Positions 1 to 8,436 of a DNA stretch of 64,000 bases are shown here, in pieces. Position 1 is the first letter of the stretch. Every line of letters begins with the position of its first letter. This stretch comes from Amycolatopsis orientalis DSM 40040 = KCTC 9412 (GTDB lineage: Bacteria; Actinomycetota; Actinomycetes; Mycobacteriales; Pseudonocardiaceae): the NCBI RefSeq assembly GCF_000478275.1, contig NZ_ASJB01000028.1, positions 124,001-188,000 on the forward strand. Reading direction: 5' to 3'. The position numbers and the translations under genes were made by a program. The notes under the pieces are model-generated. The model made no database searches, had not been told where the DNA came from, and saw nothing but the letters and a program-made list of their open reading frames with translations.

Positions 1-1356
1 CTTCGCCAGCAGTGTCCGCACGTCGGCGTCGGCGAGTTCCGGCACCTCGCGGGCGAAGGCCTCGACCAGCGGGAGGTCACCGAGGAACAGCTTTCGCGCC
101 TGGTCGACCTCGCCGACGACGACGCCGGAGCCGAGCGACGCGCCGCCCTCGTCGACCGGGACCCGGCCGAGCAGCGCGGCCAGCAGCGTCGACTTCCCGG
201 CGCCGTTGGCCCCGGTGATCGCGACCTTGTCCGCCCAGTCGATCTGCAGGTCCACCGGGCCCAGGGCGAACTCACCCCGCCGCACCACCGCGCCGCGCAG
301 GGTCGCCACCACCGCGCCCGCCCGGGGCGCCGCGGCGATCTCCATCCGCAGTTCCCATTCCTTGCGCGGTTCCTCGACGACGTCGAGCCGTTCGATCATG
401 CGGTCGGTCTGGCGGGCCTTCGACGCCTGCTTCTCCGTCGCTTCGCTCCGGAACTTGCGGCCGACCTTGTCGTTGTCGGTCGCCTTGCGCCGGGCGTTCT
501 TGACGCCCTTCTCCATCCACGAACGCTGCATCGCGCCCCGGGCTTCGAGCGACGCCTTGGTGTTCGCGAACTCCTCGTACTCCTCGCGGGCGTGCCGCCG
601 CGCGACGGCGCGTTCCTCCAAATAGGACTCGTAGCCGCCGCCATAGGTCCGTACCTGTTGCTGCGCGAAGTCGAGTTCGACGACGCGGTCGACGGTGCGG
701 GCGAGGAATTCCCGGTCGTGACTGACCAGCACCGTCCCGGCGCGCAGCCCGGTCACGAACCGCTCCAGCCGCTCCAGGCCGTCGAGGTCGAGGTCGTTGG
801 TCGGCTCGTCGAGCAGGAAGATGTCGTACCGGCTCAGCAGCAGCGACGCCATTCCCGCCCGCGCGGCCTGCCCGCCGGACAGCGACAGCATCGGCAGGTC
901 GAGGCTGATCGTGAGCCCGAGTTCCGCGGCGACCTCGCCCGCCCGGTCGTCCAGATCGGCGCCGCCGAGCGCGAGCCAGCGGTCGAGGGCCTCGCCGTAG
1001 GCGTCGTCCGCGCCGGGTTCGCCGGCGGTCAGCGCCTCGGTGGCGGCGTCGAGCGCGGCCTGCGCGGCGGTGACCCCGGTGCGGCGTGCGAGGAACGCGC
1101 GGACGGACTCCCCCGTACGGCGTTCCGGCTCCTGCGGGAGGTGACCGACGGTGGCCGTCGGCGGGTTCAGCCGGACGCTGCCCTCCTCCGGCGGTACCAG
1201 GCCGCCGAGGGTCTTGAGCAGGGTCGACTTGCCCGCCCCGTTGACGCCGACGAGGCCGATCACCTCGCCCGGCGCGACGACGAGGTCGAGACCGGAGAAC
1301 AGGACACGGTCGCCGTGGCCGGCGGCGAGATCTTTGGCAACGAGTGTGGCGCTCAT
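1..1356 (-). CDS. ABC-F family ATP-binding protein (C-terminus cut by window edge)
   Basis: I read this by translating the reverse strand from the ATG at 1354-1356; the frame stays open to base 1, so the C-terminus lies outside the window. It has two ABC ATPase domains and no membrane segment. The first Walker A is GVNGAGKST (about residue 35), with signature LSGGQ and Walker B DIFLLDEPTNDLDLDG. A charged linker rich in Arg, Lys and Glu follows, then a second Walker A GANGAGKST. This is the ABC-F architecture: soluble paired ATPases that act on the ribosome as translation factors or as resistance proteins against 50S-binding antibiotics. Which of the two this is cannot be told from the sequence. 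It is divergent from the PaaX-type regulator. Confidence 0.9.
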   Translation of the reverse strand, partial: MSATLVAKDLAAGHGDRVLFSGLDLVVAPGEVIGLVGVNGAGKSTLLKTLGGLVPPEEGSVRLNPPTATVGHLPQEPERRTGESVRAFLARRTGVTAAQAALDAATEALTAGEPGADDAYGEALDRWLALGGADLDDRAGEVAAELGLTISLDLPMLSLSGGQAARAGMASLLLSRYDIFLLDEPTNDLDLDGLERLERFVTGLRAGTVLVSHDREFLARTVDRVVELDFAQQQVRTYGGGYESYLEERAVARRHAREEYEEFANTKASLEARGAMQRSWMEKGVKNARRKATDNDKVGRKFRSEATEKQASKARQTDRMIERLDVVEEPRKEWELRMEIAAAPRAGAVVATLRGAVVRRGEFALGPVDLQIDWADKVAITGANGAGKSTLLAALLGRVPVDEGGASLGSGVVVGEVDQARKLFLGDLPLVEAFAREVPELADADVRTLLAK

Positions 1357-1570
1357 GAGATCGGTAAGTCTACGGGGACCGATTGAACAGCTCGTGGTCC
1401 CTCAGAAGAGTGGCAAGTATCCAACCGATCACGGAACGTGGGTAACCTGGTTGTTTCTTCTGGACCCGAACGAATCCCCGAGCATTAGAGGTCGGTGACA
1501 GCAAATGGCGGATTCCGCCACCCCGGTCCCCGTCGCGCACCAGCGGAAAGGTGGTACCCGAAGGCCGACG

Positions 1571-2395
1571 ATGAGCAGGCGGCGGGAAGTCAGTCATGCC
1601 AGCGCGCGCTCGCTGCTGATGACGATCCTCGGCGAGTACGTCCTCCCTCGCGACCAGCCGATTTGGACGTCCACGCTGGTCGAGGCGCTGCGTGTACTGG
1701 ACATCGAGGAGAAGTCCGCCCGGCAGGCCCTGGCCCGGTCCTCCGCCGAGGGCTGGGTCGTCTCCGAACGTGTCGGGCGAAGAGTGCGCTGGTCGCTCAC
1801 CCCACCAGGCAGACGCCTCCTGACCGAAGGCGCGGAACGGATCTACGCCTTCGGCAACGACGAGCGGAGCTGGGACGGCCACTGGCTGATGCTGATCGTC
1901 TCGGTCCCCGAAGCGAAGCGGGATCTCCGGCACCGGCTCCGCACGCGCCTGACCTGGGCCGGTTTCGGTTCCCCGGTCGCGGGCGTCTGGGTCAGCCCGG
2001 ACCTCACCCGCCAGCGGGAGGCCCAGCAGATCGTGCAGGACCTCGGGCTCGACGCGCAGGCGATGTCGTTCACCGCCGCCTATGGCGATGTCGGCGATCA
2101 GGAGACGATGGTCGCGCGGTCCTGGGATCTCAGCGAACTCAAGGACCGCTACGAGGACTTCATCGACCGTTTCACCGGTTTGCATCCTTCGGGTGAACGC
2201 GGCGTTCTCCGTGCGCAGACCGAACTCGTCCACGAATGGCGCAGCTTTCCCTTTCTCGATCCGAGGCTTCCGCTGAAACTTCTTCCCGACGGATGGAGTG
2301 GCGTGCGCGCGGCGGACCTGTTCCACCGCAAGTACGGCGAATGGCGACCAGAAGCACAGGCCCAATGGGACGAACTCGCGGACATCTCCGGCTAG
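1571..2395 (+). CDS. PaaX-family transcriptional regulator
   Basis: A 274-residue protein with an N-terminal winged helix (SARSLLMTILGEYVLP at about 10-25, then a recognition region SARQALARSSAEGW) and the PaaX central/C-terminal body (WDGHWLMLIVSVPE, WVSPDL). PaaX-type repressors sense aryl- or acyl-CoA thioesters. I chose the ATG at 1571 because AAGG lies about 6 bases upstream. An in-frame ATG at 1505 would add 22 disordered residues and has GAGGT farther upstream. The next gene, 35 bp downstream on the same strand, is an enoyl-CoA hydratase, so the two probably form an operon for acyl- or aryl-CoA breakdown. The ligand is not known. Confidence 0.85.
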   Translation: MSRRREVSHASARSLLMTILGEYVLPRDQPIWTSTLVEALRVLDIEEKSARQALARSSAEGWVVSERVGRRVRWSLTPPGRRLLTEGAERIYAFGNDERSWDGHWLMLIVSVPEAKRDLRHRLRTRLTWAGFGSPVAGVWVSPDLTRQREAQQIVQDLGLDAQAMSFTAAYGDVGDQETMVARSWDLSELKDRYEDFIDRFTGLHPSGERGVLRAQTELVHEWRSFPFLDPRLPLKLLPDGWSGVRAADLFHRKYGEWRPEAQAQWDELADISG

Positions 2396-2430
2396 GGTCA
2401 CGGAAAACGATCTAGCGGAGGGAACCCGCC

Positions 2431-3210
2431 TTGGCCACCTCGATCCGCCTCGACCGCGAGGACGGCGTCGCCGTCCTGACAGTCGCTTCGCCGCCGCTGA
2501 ACCTCTACACCGCGGAACTCCAGCACGAACTGGGCGAGGCGATCGGCGAACTGGAGACCACGCCGCCACGAGCGGCGCTCATCCGGGCCGAGGGCAAGAT
2601 CGTCAGCGGCGGGGTGGACGTCTCCCTGTTCGACGCCCAGTCCTCCGCGGCCGAGGCGAAGGTGCTCTTCGACGAGATGCTGGCGATCCCCGACCGGATC
2701 GCCGCGCTCCCCTTCCCCACCGTCTTCGCCGCCCACGGCCTCTGCCTAACCTGGGCTTTCGAGGTCGCGGTCGCCTGCGACCTCATCCTGGCGAGCGAGA
2801 AGGCCAAGTTCGGCCTCGTGGAACGGGTCGTCGGGCTGACCCCGACCATGGGCGGCACCCAGCGGCTCGCCGCCCGCGCCGGTGTCGGCCGCGCCAAGGA
2901 GTTCGTGATGACCGGCGCGACCTACGACGCCGCGACCCTCGAACGCTGGAACGTGGTGAACCGCGTGCTCCCGGCGGACGGCTTCGACGAGGCCGTCCGC
3001 GCCTTCACGAACGACCTCGCGCAGGGGCCGACCAAGGCGCACGCGGCCACCAAGAAGGTCCTCGAACACTACGAGCACGGCGGCGTCGCCGAGGCGAACG
3101 AGCACATCACGACGATCGCCGCCGGGCTCTTCGACACCGAGGACCTGCGCGGCGCGGTGAAGTCGTTCCTCGCCGACGGTCCCGGCAAGGCGACCTTCAC
3201 CGGCCGCTGA
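2431..3210 (+). CDS. Enoyl-CoA hydratase/isomerase (crotonase) family protein
   Basis: A 259-residue crotonase-fold protein. The segment IRAEGKIVSGGVDVSLF holds the CoA-binding loop, and the FEVAVACDLILASEKAKFGLVE stretch corresponds to the oxyanion/active-site region; the helical C-terminus is normal. Family members hydrate 2-enoyl-CoA or isomerise, decarboxylate or dehalogenate acyl-CoA esters; the substrate is not readable here. The start is a TTG at 2431, preceded by GGAGGGAA, a good ribosome site. It follows the PaaX-type regulator closely, suggesting co-transcription and thioester-responsive control. Confidence 0.88.
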   Translation: MATSIRLDREDGVAVLTVASPPLNLYTAELQHELGEAIGELETTPPRAALIRAEGKIVSGGVDVSLFDAQSSAAEAKVLFDEMLAIPDRIAALPFPTVFAAHGLCLTWAFEVAVACDLILASEKAKFGLVERVVGLTPTMGGTQRLAARAGVGRAKEFVMTGATYDAATLERWNVVNRVLPADGFDEAVRAFTNDLAQGPTKAHAATKKVLEHYEHGGVAEANEHITTIAAGLFDTEDLRGAVKSFLADGPGKATFTGR

Positions 3211-3228
3211 TCCGCTGTGTACTGACTT

Positions 3229-4137
3229 CTAGGGCCGCTGACCGGCCGCGTCCACCACGCCGGACGCGGTCACCGCGGTCGAATTCGTGCCCAGGTACTG
3301 GAACGTGTCGGCGGCGAAGACGATCACGACCGGTTTCGCCACCTTGGGGTCGTCGTGCGGCCCGAGCGGCCAGGTGATGCCGACCCCGGGCCTGCCCGCC
3401 GCGTCCTGGGTCCGGTCGATGGCCCGGAGTCCCGGCGCCTTGGCCGCCGCGGCGAACAAGGCCGCCTGGACGGCGGGCGGCAGGTATGCCTCGTTCGACA
3501 GCGAGAGGATGTCCTTGCCCATCGCGTTGGTTCCCCCCCTCACGCCGCGGTGGCGGCTGTCGAGATAGGCGAACATCGCGTCGGCGTCGGTGGGGAGGTC
3601 CGTCCGGTAGGCGGGTGTGGGCGTGCAGGACTCCGTGACGCCCTTGAGGGGCTCATCGCCCTTGTACACCTGCGCCCGCCCGTTCCGGCAGCCCGCGATC
3701 GGGAAGGAACCGCCGTCGGCCATTTTGATCAACCCGTCGCGGGTGCCGTCGGCCGAAAGCCACGCTTCCCGCTCGCCGTCGGGCTGTTTGGTCCTCGTGT
3801 AGACGAACTGGTCCGGCTTCGGTGGTGTGCCCGGCGTCTTCAGCGCGGCCGCGGCGGCGTTGCGGAGCACCGTCACCGGATCCGCGGCGGCCGCGGGCGG
3901 TTCGAGCCCGACCTGCTCGACGGGGGCCAGTGCGACGACGGCGGTGATGGCCGCGGCCAGCCCGGCCGCCCCCACCCCGGTCCAGACCCAGCGGCGCCGT
4001 TTCCGCAGCGGCGTCACGTTTTCCGCTTCCGCGACGGCGATCTCGGTCATCAACCGCTCGCGCGCCGAAGCGAGCGCGCCGGATTCCGCGAGCGGGACCG
4101 ACGCGGTCCGCTCGGTGATCAGCTGCAGCTCATCCAT
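3229..4137 (-). CDS. CU044_5270-type membrane protein, putative anti-sigma partner
   Basis: A 302-residue protein with a cytoplasmic N-terminal tail of about 50 residues, one transmembrane helix (about 50-72, Trp-Thr-Gly-Val to Val-Val-Ala-Leu) and a large extracytoplasmic domain containing YTRTKQPDGEREAW. This arrangement and a neighbouring ECF sigma gene match the family annotated as CU044_5270, whose N-terminal part is assumed to hold the sigma factor. The start codon overlaps the end of the sigma gene by 8 bp, so the two are translationally coupled. The anti-sigma role is inferred from context; no zinc anti-sigma HxxxCxxC motif is visible. Confidence 0.75.
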   Translation of the reverse strand: MDELQLITERTASVPLAESGALASARERLMTEIAVAEAENVTPLRKRRRWVWTGVGAAGLAAAITAVVALAPVEQVGLEPPAAAADPVTVLRNAAAAALKTPGTPPKPDQFVYTRTKQPDGEREAWLSADGTRDGLIKMADGGSFPIAGCRNGRAQVYKGDEPLKGVTESCTPTPAYRTDLPTDADAMFAYLDSRHRGVRGGTNAMGKDILSLSNEAYLPPAVQAALFAAAAKAPGLRAIDRTQDAAGRPGVGITWPLGPHDDPKVAKPVVIVFAADTFQYLGTNSTAVTASGVVDAAGQRP

Positions 4138-4732
4138 GGGTGGAGATCTCCTTCGAAGTCGTGGTGTGCGGGCGCCCCAGTGCCTCGCGGACCTTTCGCC
4201 GGGCGCGGTTGAGCCGGGAGCGGACGGTGCCGAGCGGGATGGCCAGTGCCGAGGCCACTTCCTCGTAGCTCAGACCTTCCCCGGCGAACAAGGTGAGCGT
4301 GTCCCGGTCACCGTCGGCCAGTTCCGCCAGCGCGGAGTCCAGCAGTTTGCCCATCGCCTCGGCGGTCACCTGCTCGGCGACGCGCTCGGCGTGCCCTTCT
4401 TCGGTCGCCGGCGGGCCGAGGGCTTCGCGCAGTCTCAGCTCCTTGGCCTCCTCGCGGCGCCGCTGCGCCACCAGGTTGGTCGCGATCCCGTAGAGCCAGG
4501 GCCGGGCGTCGCGGCGCTCGATGTCGTAGCTTTCCCGTCTGCGGAAGGCCACCAGGAACGCCTCCCCCAGCGCGTCCTCGGCGGCGGCGGGCCCGATGCG
4601 CCGGACCAGGTAGCGGTGGATGTGCGCGGCGTGCCGGTCGAAGATCGCGGAGAACCAGTCCGGCCTGGTCACCGACCTCGCGATCAGCTCCGCGTCTTCC
4701 AGATCCCCAGGATCCGCCCCAGATGAGCTCAT
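4130..4732 (-). CDS. ECF-type RNA polymerase sigma factor
   Basis: A 200-residue sigma-70 family protein with region 2 (FSAIFDRHAAHIHRYLVRR, then AEDALGEAFLVAFRR) and region 4 (LFAGEGLSYEEVASALAIPLGTVRSRLNRARRKVR). There is no region 1.1 or 3, so it is an extracytoplasmic-function sigma factor. I preferred the ATG at 4732 because AAGGGTGG sits just upstream; an ATG at 4762 would add ten residues without a clear ribosome site. It is coupled to the downstream membrane protein, which probably controls it, and is divergent from the chitinase gene. Confidence 0.9.
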   Translation of the reverse strand: MSSSGADPGDLEDAELIARSVTRPDWFSAIFDRHAAHIHRYLVRRIGPAAAEDALGEAFLVAFRRRESYDIERRDARPWLYGIATNLVAQRRREEAKELRLREALGPPATEEGHAERVAEQVTAEAMGKLLDSALAELADGDRDTLTLFAGEGLSYEEVASALAIPLGTVRSRLNRARRKVREALGRPHTTTSKEISTHG

Positions 4733-4806
4733 GAACCACCCTTCGCCGTTCGACAGTCTCACCTGCTATCCGCATACACGGTCGAACGGGTTCACGGCCG
4801 CCGAAT

Positions 4807-4818
4807 CGGTCTAGACCT
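4807..4818. promoter_or_regulatory. DasR-like half-conserved operator upstream of chitinase
   Basis: The sequence cggtctagacct has the core GGTCTAGACC of the GntR-type repressor DasR, which controls N-acetylglucosamine and chitin genes in actinomycetes. It lies 40 bp from a better-matching copy, and both are upstream of the GH18 chitinase. Tandem copies of this 12-bp box are known from Streptomyces chitinase promoters. Binding here is inferred. Confidence 0.65.
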
Positions 4819-4846
4819 TTTATGCGAGCCGCGCTACATTCAACTG

Positions 4847-4858
4847 TGGTCTAGACCA
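4847..4858. promoter_or_regulatory. DasR box (dre) upstream of GH18 chitinase
   Basis: A perfect 12-bp palindrome tggtctagacca in the context ACTGTGGTCTAGACCACA, a close match to the published dre consensus ACTGGTCTAGACCACT. It ends 57 bp before the chitinase start, where a repressor would overlap the promoter. Induction by chitin breakdown products is the expected consequence. Confidence 0.82.
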
Positions 4859-4914
4859 CATCGCGCCAGTTCAGATCAGGTTCAGTCTCGCCGCCTCTTT
4901 TGGAGAGAACCGCC

Positions 4915-7170
4915 ATGAGACGCACCAGAAAACGACTACTCAGCGCACTCGCCGTACTACTCCTCGCCGCCGGGCTGCTCGTCGCCGGAGGAACACCGGC
5001 GATGGCGGCGGGACGCCTCCGCGCCGCCTTCGCCCTGGCAGGCACGACCGGTGAGTACACCGTCACCAACCCCAGCGGCGAAACCGTCGCCGACTGGTCC
5101 ATCACCTTCACCGTCCCCGCCGGCGTGACCGTCACGAGTGGCTCCCACGCCACGGTCTCGCAAGCGGGAACCCAGGTCACGCTCACCCCGGCGTACTACA
5201 TCAAATCCCTCGCGCCGGGCCGGTCGACCTACCCCTACAGCCCGTCGTTCCAGCTCAGTGCGGCGGTCACCCCGGCCACCTGCCGGATCGACGACGCCAA
5301 CTGTGACGGGTCGGGCGACACCCCGCCGTCGACCCCGGCCAACCTGCGCCTCGTGGCGAAGACGACCACGACCGCCGCGCTGGCCTGGAACGCGTCGGCG
5401 CCGGGCTCGCTGCCCGTCGTCGGCTACGACGTCTACCAGGGCGGCACCCTGGCGGCGTCGGTCACCGGCACCGAAGCGAGGATCACCGGGCTGACGCCGA
5501 ACACGGCCTACAGCTTCACCGTCGTCGCCAAGGACCGGAAGGACGCCAAATCACCGCCGACCCCGGCGCTGGCGGTGACCACCAACAACCCCGGTGACGA
5601 CACCCAGGCGCCGACGGCGCCGACGAACCTCCGCTCGACCGCGGTCACGGCGGGTTCCGTCGCCCTGGCGTGGAACGCCTCCACCGACAACACCGGCGTC
5701 GTCTCCTACGACGTCTACCGCGGCACGACCCTCGCCACCACGGTGACCGGCACGACCGCGACGGTGACCGGGCTTTCACCGTCCACTTCGTACACTTTCA
5801 CCGTCAAAGCCCGTGACGGGTATGACAACGTCTCCGCGGCGAGCGCCGCCGTCAGCGCTCGCACCGGCGACATCGTGAACGGGTACGCGCGGGTCGGGTA
5901 CTTCGTCCAGTGGGGTATCTACGGCCGCCAGTTCTTCGTCAAGAACCTGGTGACCAACGGATCCGCGAGCAAGCTGACGCATCTGCTGTACGCCTTCGGG
6001 AACATCGACCCGGTCAACCACACCTGCCTCTCGGGTGTCACCAAGGGAACGACGTCCAATCCGCAGGATCCGAACCAGGGTGACGGCGCGGGCGACGCGG
6101 AAGCCGACTACTCGCGGCCGATGTCCGCGTCCCAGTCCGTCGACGGCGTCGCCGACACCGGCTGGGAACCGTTGCGCGGCAACTTCAACCAGCTGAAGAA
6201 GCTCAAGGCCAAGAACCCGAATCTGAAGGTGCTCATCTCCTTGGGCGGCTGGACCTATTCGAAGTACTTCTCCGACGTCGCGGCCACGGCCGCGTCCCGG
6301 CAGAAGTTCGTCGCGTCGTGCATCGACACGTACCTGAAGGGGAACGTGAAGGCGTACGGCGGCGCCGGCGGGCCGGGCACGGCCGCGGGCATCTTCGACG
6401 GCATCGACATCGACTGGGAGTGGCCGGGCAGCCCCGACGGGCATCCCGGGAACCACTGGAGCGCCAACGACAGGACGAACCTGACCGCGCTGCTGGCCGA
6501 GTTCCGCACGCAGATGGACGCCTACGGCGCGACCACCGGCAAACGGTACGAACTGCAGGCGTTCACCCCCGCCGACCCGGCGAAGGTGAAGGGTGGCTGG
6601 GAGATCCCGAAGATCTTCGACTACCTCGACGTCGCGAACGTGCAGGGTTACGACTTCCACGGCTCGGGCAGCGACAACTCGTGGGAGCCGAACCGCACCG
6701 GCCATCAGGGGAACCTGTACGCCGACGCGGACGACCCGTACAACTTCAAGTTCAGCGTGGAGTCGGCGATCAACGCCTACACCGAGGCCGGGGCCAATCC
6801 ACGGAAACTGACCCTCGGACTCGCCTTCTACGGGCGAGGCTGGCAAGGGGTCGCGGACGGCGGCAAGAAGGGCGAATGGCAGAGCGCGACCGGAGCCGCG
6901 CCAGGCCAGTTCGCCGAGGAAGCGGGTACTCGTGGCTACGCGAATCTCCTGGCCAGTGTCCCGAACTGCACCGTCCAGCACGACACCGCGGCCGTGGCCA
7001 CCGCGTGCTACACCGGCAACGGCGGGCAATGGTGGACCTTCGACGACGCCTGGTCCATCCAGCAGAAGGTCGCCTGGCTCAAGACCCGAGGACTCCTCGG
7101 AGTCATGGCCTGGGAGATGTCGGGTGACACCGGATCCCTCATGACCACAGTGGACAACTCGCTGAAGTAA
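4915..7170 (+). CDS. Secreted multidomain GH18 chitinase
   Basis: A 751-residue secreted endo-acting chitinase candidate. The order is a signal peptide (about 1-33, ending PAMAAG), a CBM2-like carbohydrate-binding module (about 34-130), two fibronectin type III domains (about 135-222 and 232-318, each with the LTP/LSP-NT-YSFTV signature) and a GH18 TIM barrel (about 322-750). The barrel carries the catalytic motif FDGIDIDWEW with the acid Glu near residue 502, and QGYDFHG on a later strand. I chose the ATG at 4915 because GGAGAG lies 7-8 bases upstream; a TTG at 4900 overlaps that site. Two DasR-like boxes sit upstream, so it should be induced by chito-oligosaccharides. A long gene-end palindrome follows. 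Confidence 0.95.
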   Translation: MRRTRKRLLSALAVLLLAAGLLVAGGTPAMAAGRLRAAFALAGTTGEYTVTNPSGETVADWSITFTVPAGVTVTSGSHATVSQAGTQVTLTPAYYIKSLAPGRSTYPYSPSFQLSAAVTPATCRIDDANCDGSGDTPPSTPANLRLVAKTTTTAALAWNASAPGSLPVVGYDVYQGGTLAASVTGTEARITGLTPNTAYSFTVVAKDRKDAKSPPTPALAVTTNNPGDDTQAPTAPTNLRSTAVTAGSVALAWNASTDNTGVVSYDVYRGTTLATTVTGTTATVTGLSPSTSYTFTVKARDGYDNVSAASAAVSARTGDIVNGYARVGYFVQWGIYGRQFFVKNLVTNGSASKLTHLLYAFGNIDPVNHTCLSGVTKGTTSNPQDPNQGDGAGDAEADYSRPMSASQSVDGVADTGWEPLRGNFNQLKKLKAKNPNLKVLISLGGWTYSKYFSDVAATAASRQKFVASCIDTYLKGNVKAYGGAGGPGTAAGIFDGIDIDWEWPGSPDGHPGNHWSANDRTNLTALLAEFRTQMDAYGATTGKRYELQAFTPADPAKVKGGWEIPKIFDYLDVANVQGYDFHGSGSDNSWEPNRTGHQGNLYADADDPYNFKFSVESAINAYTEAGANPRKLTLGLAFYGRGWQGVADGGKKGEWQSATGAAPGQFAEEAGTRGYANLLASVPNCTVQHDTAAVATACYTGNGGQWWTFDDAWSIQQKVAWLKTRGLLGVMAWEMSGDTGSLMTTVDNSLK

Positions 7171-7173
7171 AGG

Positions 7174-7226
7174 TCCGTGAAGGCCTCCTTGCCTACCTTG
7201 AGGGTAGGCAAGGAGGCCTTCACGGA
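7174..7226. terminator. 24-bp perfect gene-end palindrome
   Basis: Bases 7174-7197 are the exact reverse complement of 7203-7226, leaving a 5-base loop. It starts three bases after the chitinase stop codon and probably ends its transcript. There is no U-tract, as is common in actinomycetes. It lies just before the lactonase start. The stem contains the TGAAGGCC motif that also recurs in the palindromes at 58555. Confidence 0.8.
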
Positions 7227-7254
7227 TTCCTCGGTTTGCTGCACAGTGTGCCTC

Positions 7255-8280
7255 GTGACTTCTGCGAACGACGACCGGACTCTGCTCATCGTCGGCTCCT
7301 ACACCGCCGCCAGCGACGGCAACGGCGAAGGCATCGGAACCTTCTGGCGCGACGGCCTCACCGGGGAACTGACCCCGGCGGGCTCGCTCGAACTGGACTC
7401 GCCGAGCTGGCTGACCCCGCATCCCACCCTGCCGGTGCTTTACGCCGTGAACGAGACGGCCGAAGGCGCGATCACCGCCGTGGCGGTCGCCGAGGACGGC
7501 ACACTGGAGGTGTTGAACTCGCTGCCGACCGGCGGGGCGGATCCGTGTCATCTGGCGGTCACCCCCGATGGCCGGTACCTGCTGTGCGCCAACTACAGCG
7601 GCGGGAGCCTGGCCGCTTTCGCGCTCGGCCCGGACGGCGTGCCGACCGTGCGCACGGCGCTGGTGGGGCACGAAGGCACCGGGCCCGACCCCGAGCGGCA
7701 AGAAGCCGCACACGTGCACATGGCCGTGGTGGACGAGACGGGCACCCTCGTCAGCGCGGTCGACCTGGGCACCGACGAGATCCGCAGTTACCGCATCGGC
7801 GAGGAAGGCGAGCTGATCCCGGTCTCGGTGTCGGCGCTGCCCGGCGGCACCGGCCCGCGGCAGCTGGTCCGGCGCCCCGGCACCGGCCACGCGTACGTCG
7901 TCGGAGAGTTGGCCGCCACACTGGTGACGGTGCGCGAGGAACCGCCGGGCACGTTCACCGTTGAGGGCTCGGTCCCCGCGACGCTGCGGCCCAGCGGCGA
8001 GAACTTTCCCGGACACCTCGAACTGCACGACGATCGGCTGTTCCTGTCGAACCGGGGCCCCGAGACGATCACCGAGTTCGCCTTCGACGGCGACCTCCCG
8101 GCGGCCGTCGCCGATCACGGCGTCGGGGCATGGCCGCGGCATTTCTCCCTCGTCGGCGACCATTGTTATGTCGCGTCGCAGCGCGACGACATGATCCAAG
8201 CCTACGAACGCGCGACGTGGCGCCTTGTCGGCAGTTATCCGATCGGAAGCCCGGCCTTCGTGGCCCCGTGGCCGCACTGA
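7255..8280 (+). CDS. Lactonase-family beta-propeller protein
   Basis: A 341-residue seven-bladed propeller of the 6-phosphogluconolactonase (YbhE-type) family. Recognisable blades begin LLIVGSYT at the N-terminus, then PTLPVLYAVNE, VTPDGRYLLCANYSGGSL, the HVHMAVVDETGTLVSAVDLGTDEIRSYR blade, and PGHLELHDDRLFLSNRG near the C-terminus. There is no signal peptide, so it is probably cytoplasmic. The start is the GTG at 7255; an earlier in-frame codon lies inside the chitinase terminator hairpin and would add a false N-terminus. Whether the substrate is 6-phosphogluconolactone or another lactone is not decided. Confidence 0.85.
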   Translation: MTSANDDRTLLIVGSYTAASDGNGEGIGTFWRDGLTGELTPAGSLELDSPSWLTPHPTLPVLYAVNETAEGAITAVAVAEDGTLEVLNSLPTGGADPCHLAVTPDGRYLLCANYSGGSLAAFALGPDGVPTVRTALVGHEGTGPDPERQEAAHVHMAVVDETGTLVSAVDLGTDEIRSYRIGEEGELIPVSVSALPGGTGPRQLVRRPGTGHAYVVGELAATLVTVREEPPGTFTVEGSVPATLRPSGENFPGHLELHDDRLFLSNRGPETITEFAFDGDLPAAVADHGVGAWPRHFSLVGDHCYVASQRDDMIQAYERATWRLVGSYPIGSPAFVAPWPH

Positions 8281-8283
8281 TTC

Positions 8284-8321
8284 GTTCAGCGGGCTGAACG
8301 CTTTTGTTCAGCCCGCTGAAC
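8284..8321. terminator. 16-bp inverted repeat terminator
   Basis: Bases 8284-8299 (gttcagcgggctgaac) pair exactly with 8306-8321 (gttcagcccgctgaac) around a gctttt loop, directly after the lactonase stop. Each arm is itself nearly palindromic, so a cruciform is also possible. Confidence 0.75.
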
Positions 8322-8355
8322 AACGGGACACCTCTTTCTTTTCGGGGCGAATTAA

Positions 8356-8381
8356 GGTCTTGACCCAACTGGTTCAGACCA
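8356..8381. promoter_or_regulatory. Tandem DasR-like boxes before the alginate-lyase-type gene
   Basis: GGTCTTGACC at 8356-8365 and TGGTTCAGACCA at 8370-8381 each resemble the GGTCTAGACC core, with the second in the context ACTGGTTCAGACCACG, one or two changes from the dre consensus. The first overlaps a possible -35 TTGACC. They lie 56-81 bp before the start at 8437. This suggests shared control with the chitinase. Confidence 0.5.
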
Positions 8382-8436
8382 CGACACTGAATCGCACGCC
8401 GCCGGTGACCTGGCTCACACCCGCCCGAGGAGAACC

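Noticed and set aside
5776..8277. Long open frame on the reverse strand across the chitinase and lactonase
   Set aside because: It is the antisense of two well-supported genes and contains no recognisable domain; long shadows are normal in high-GC DNA.
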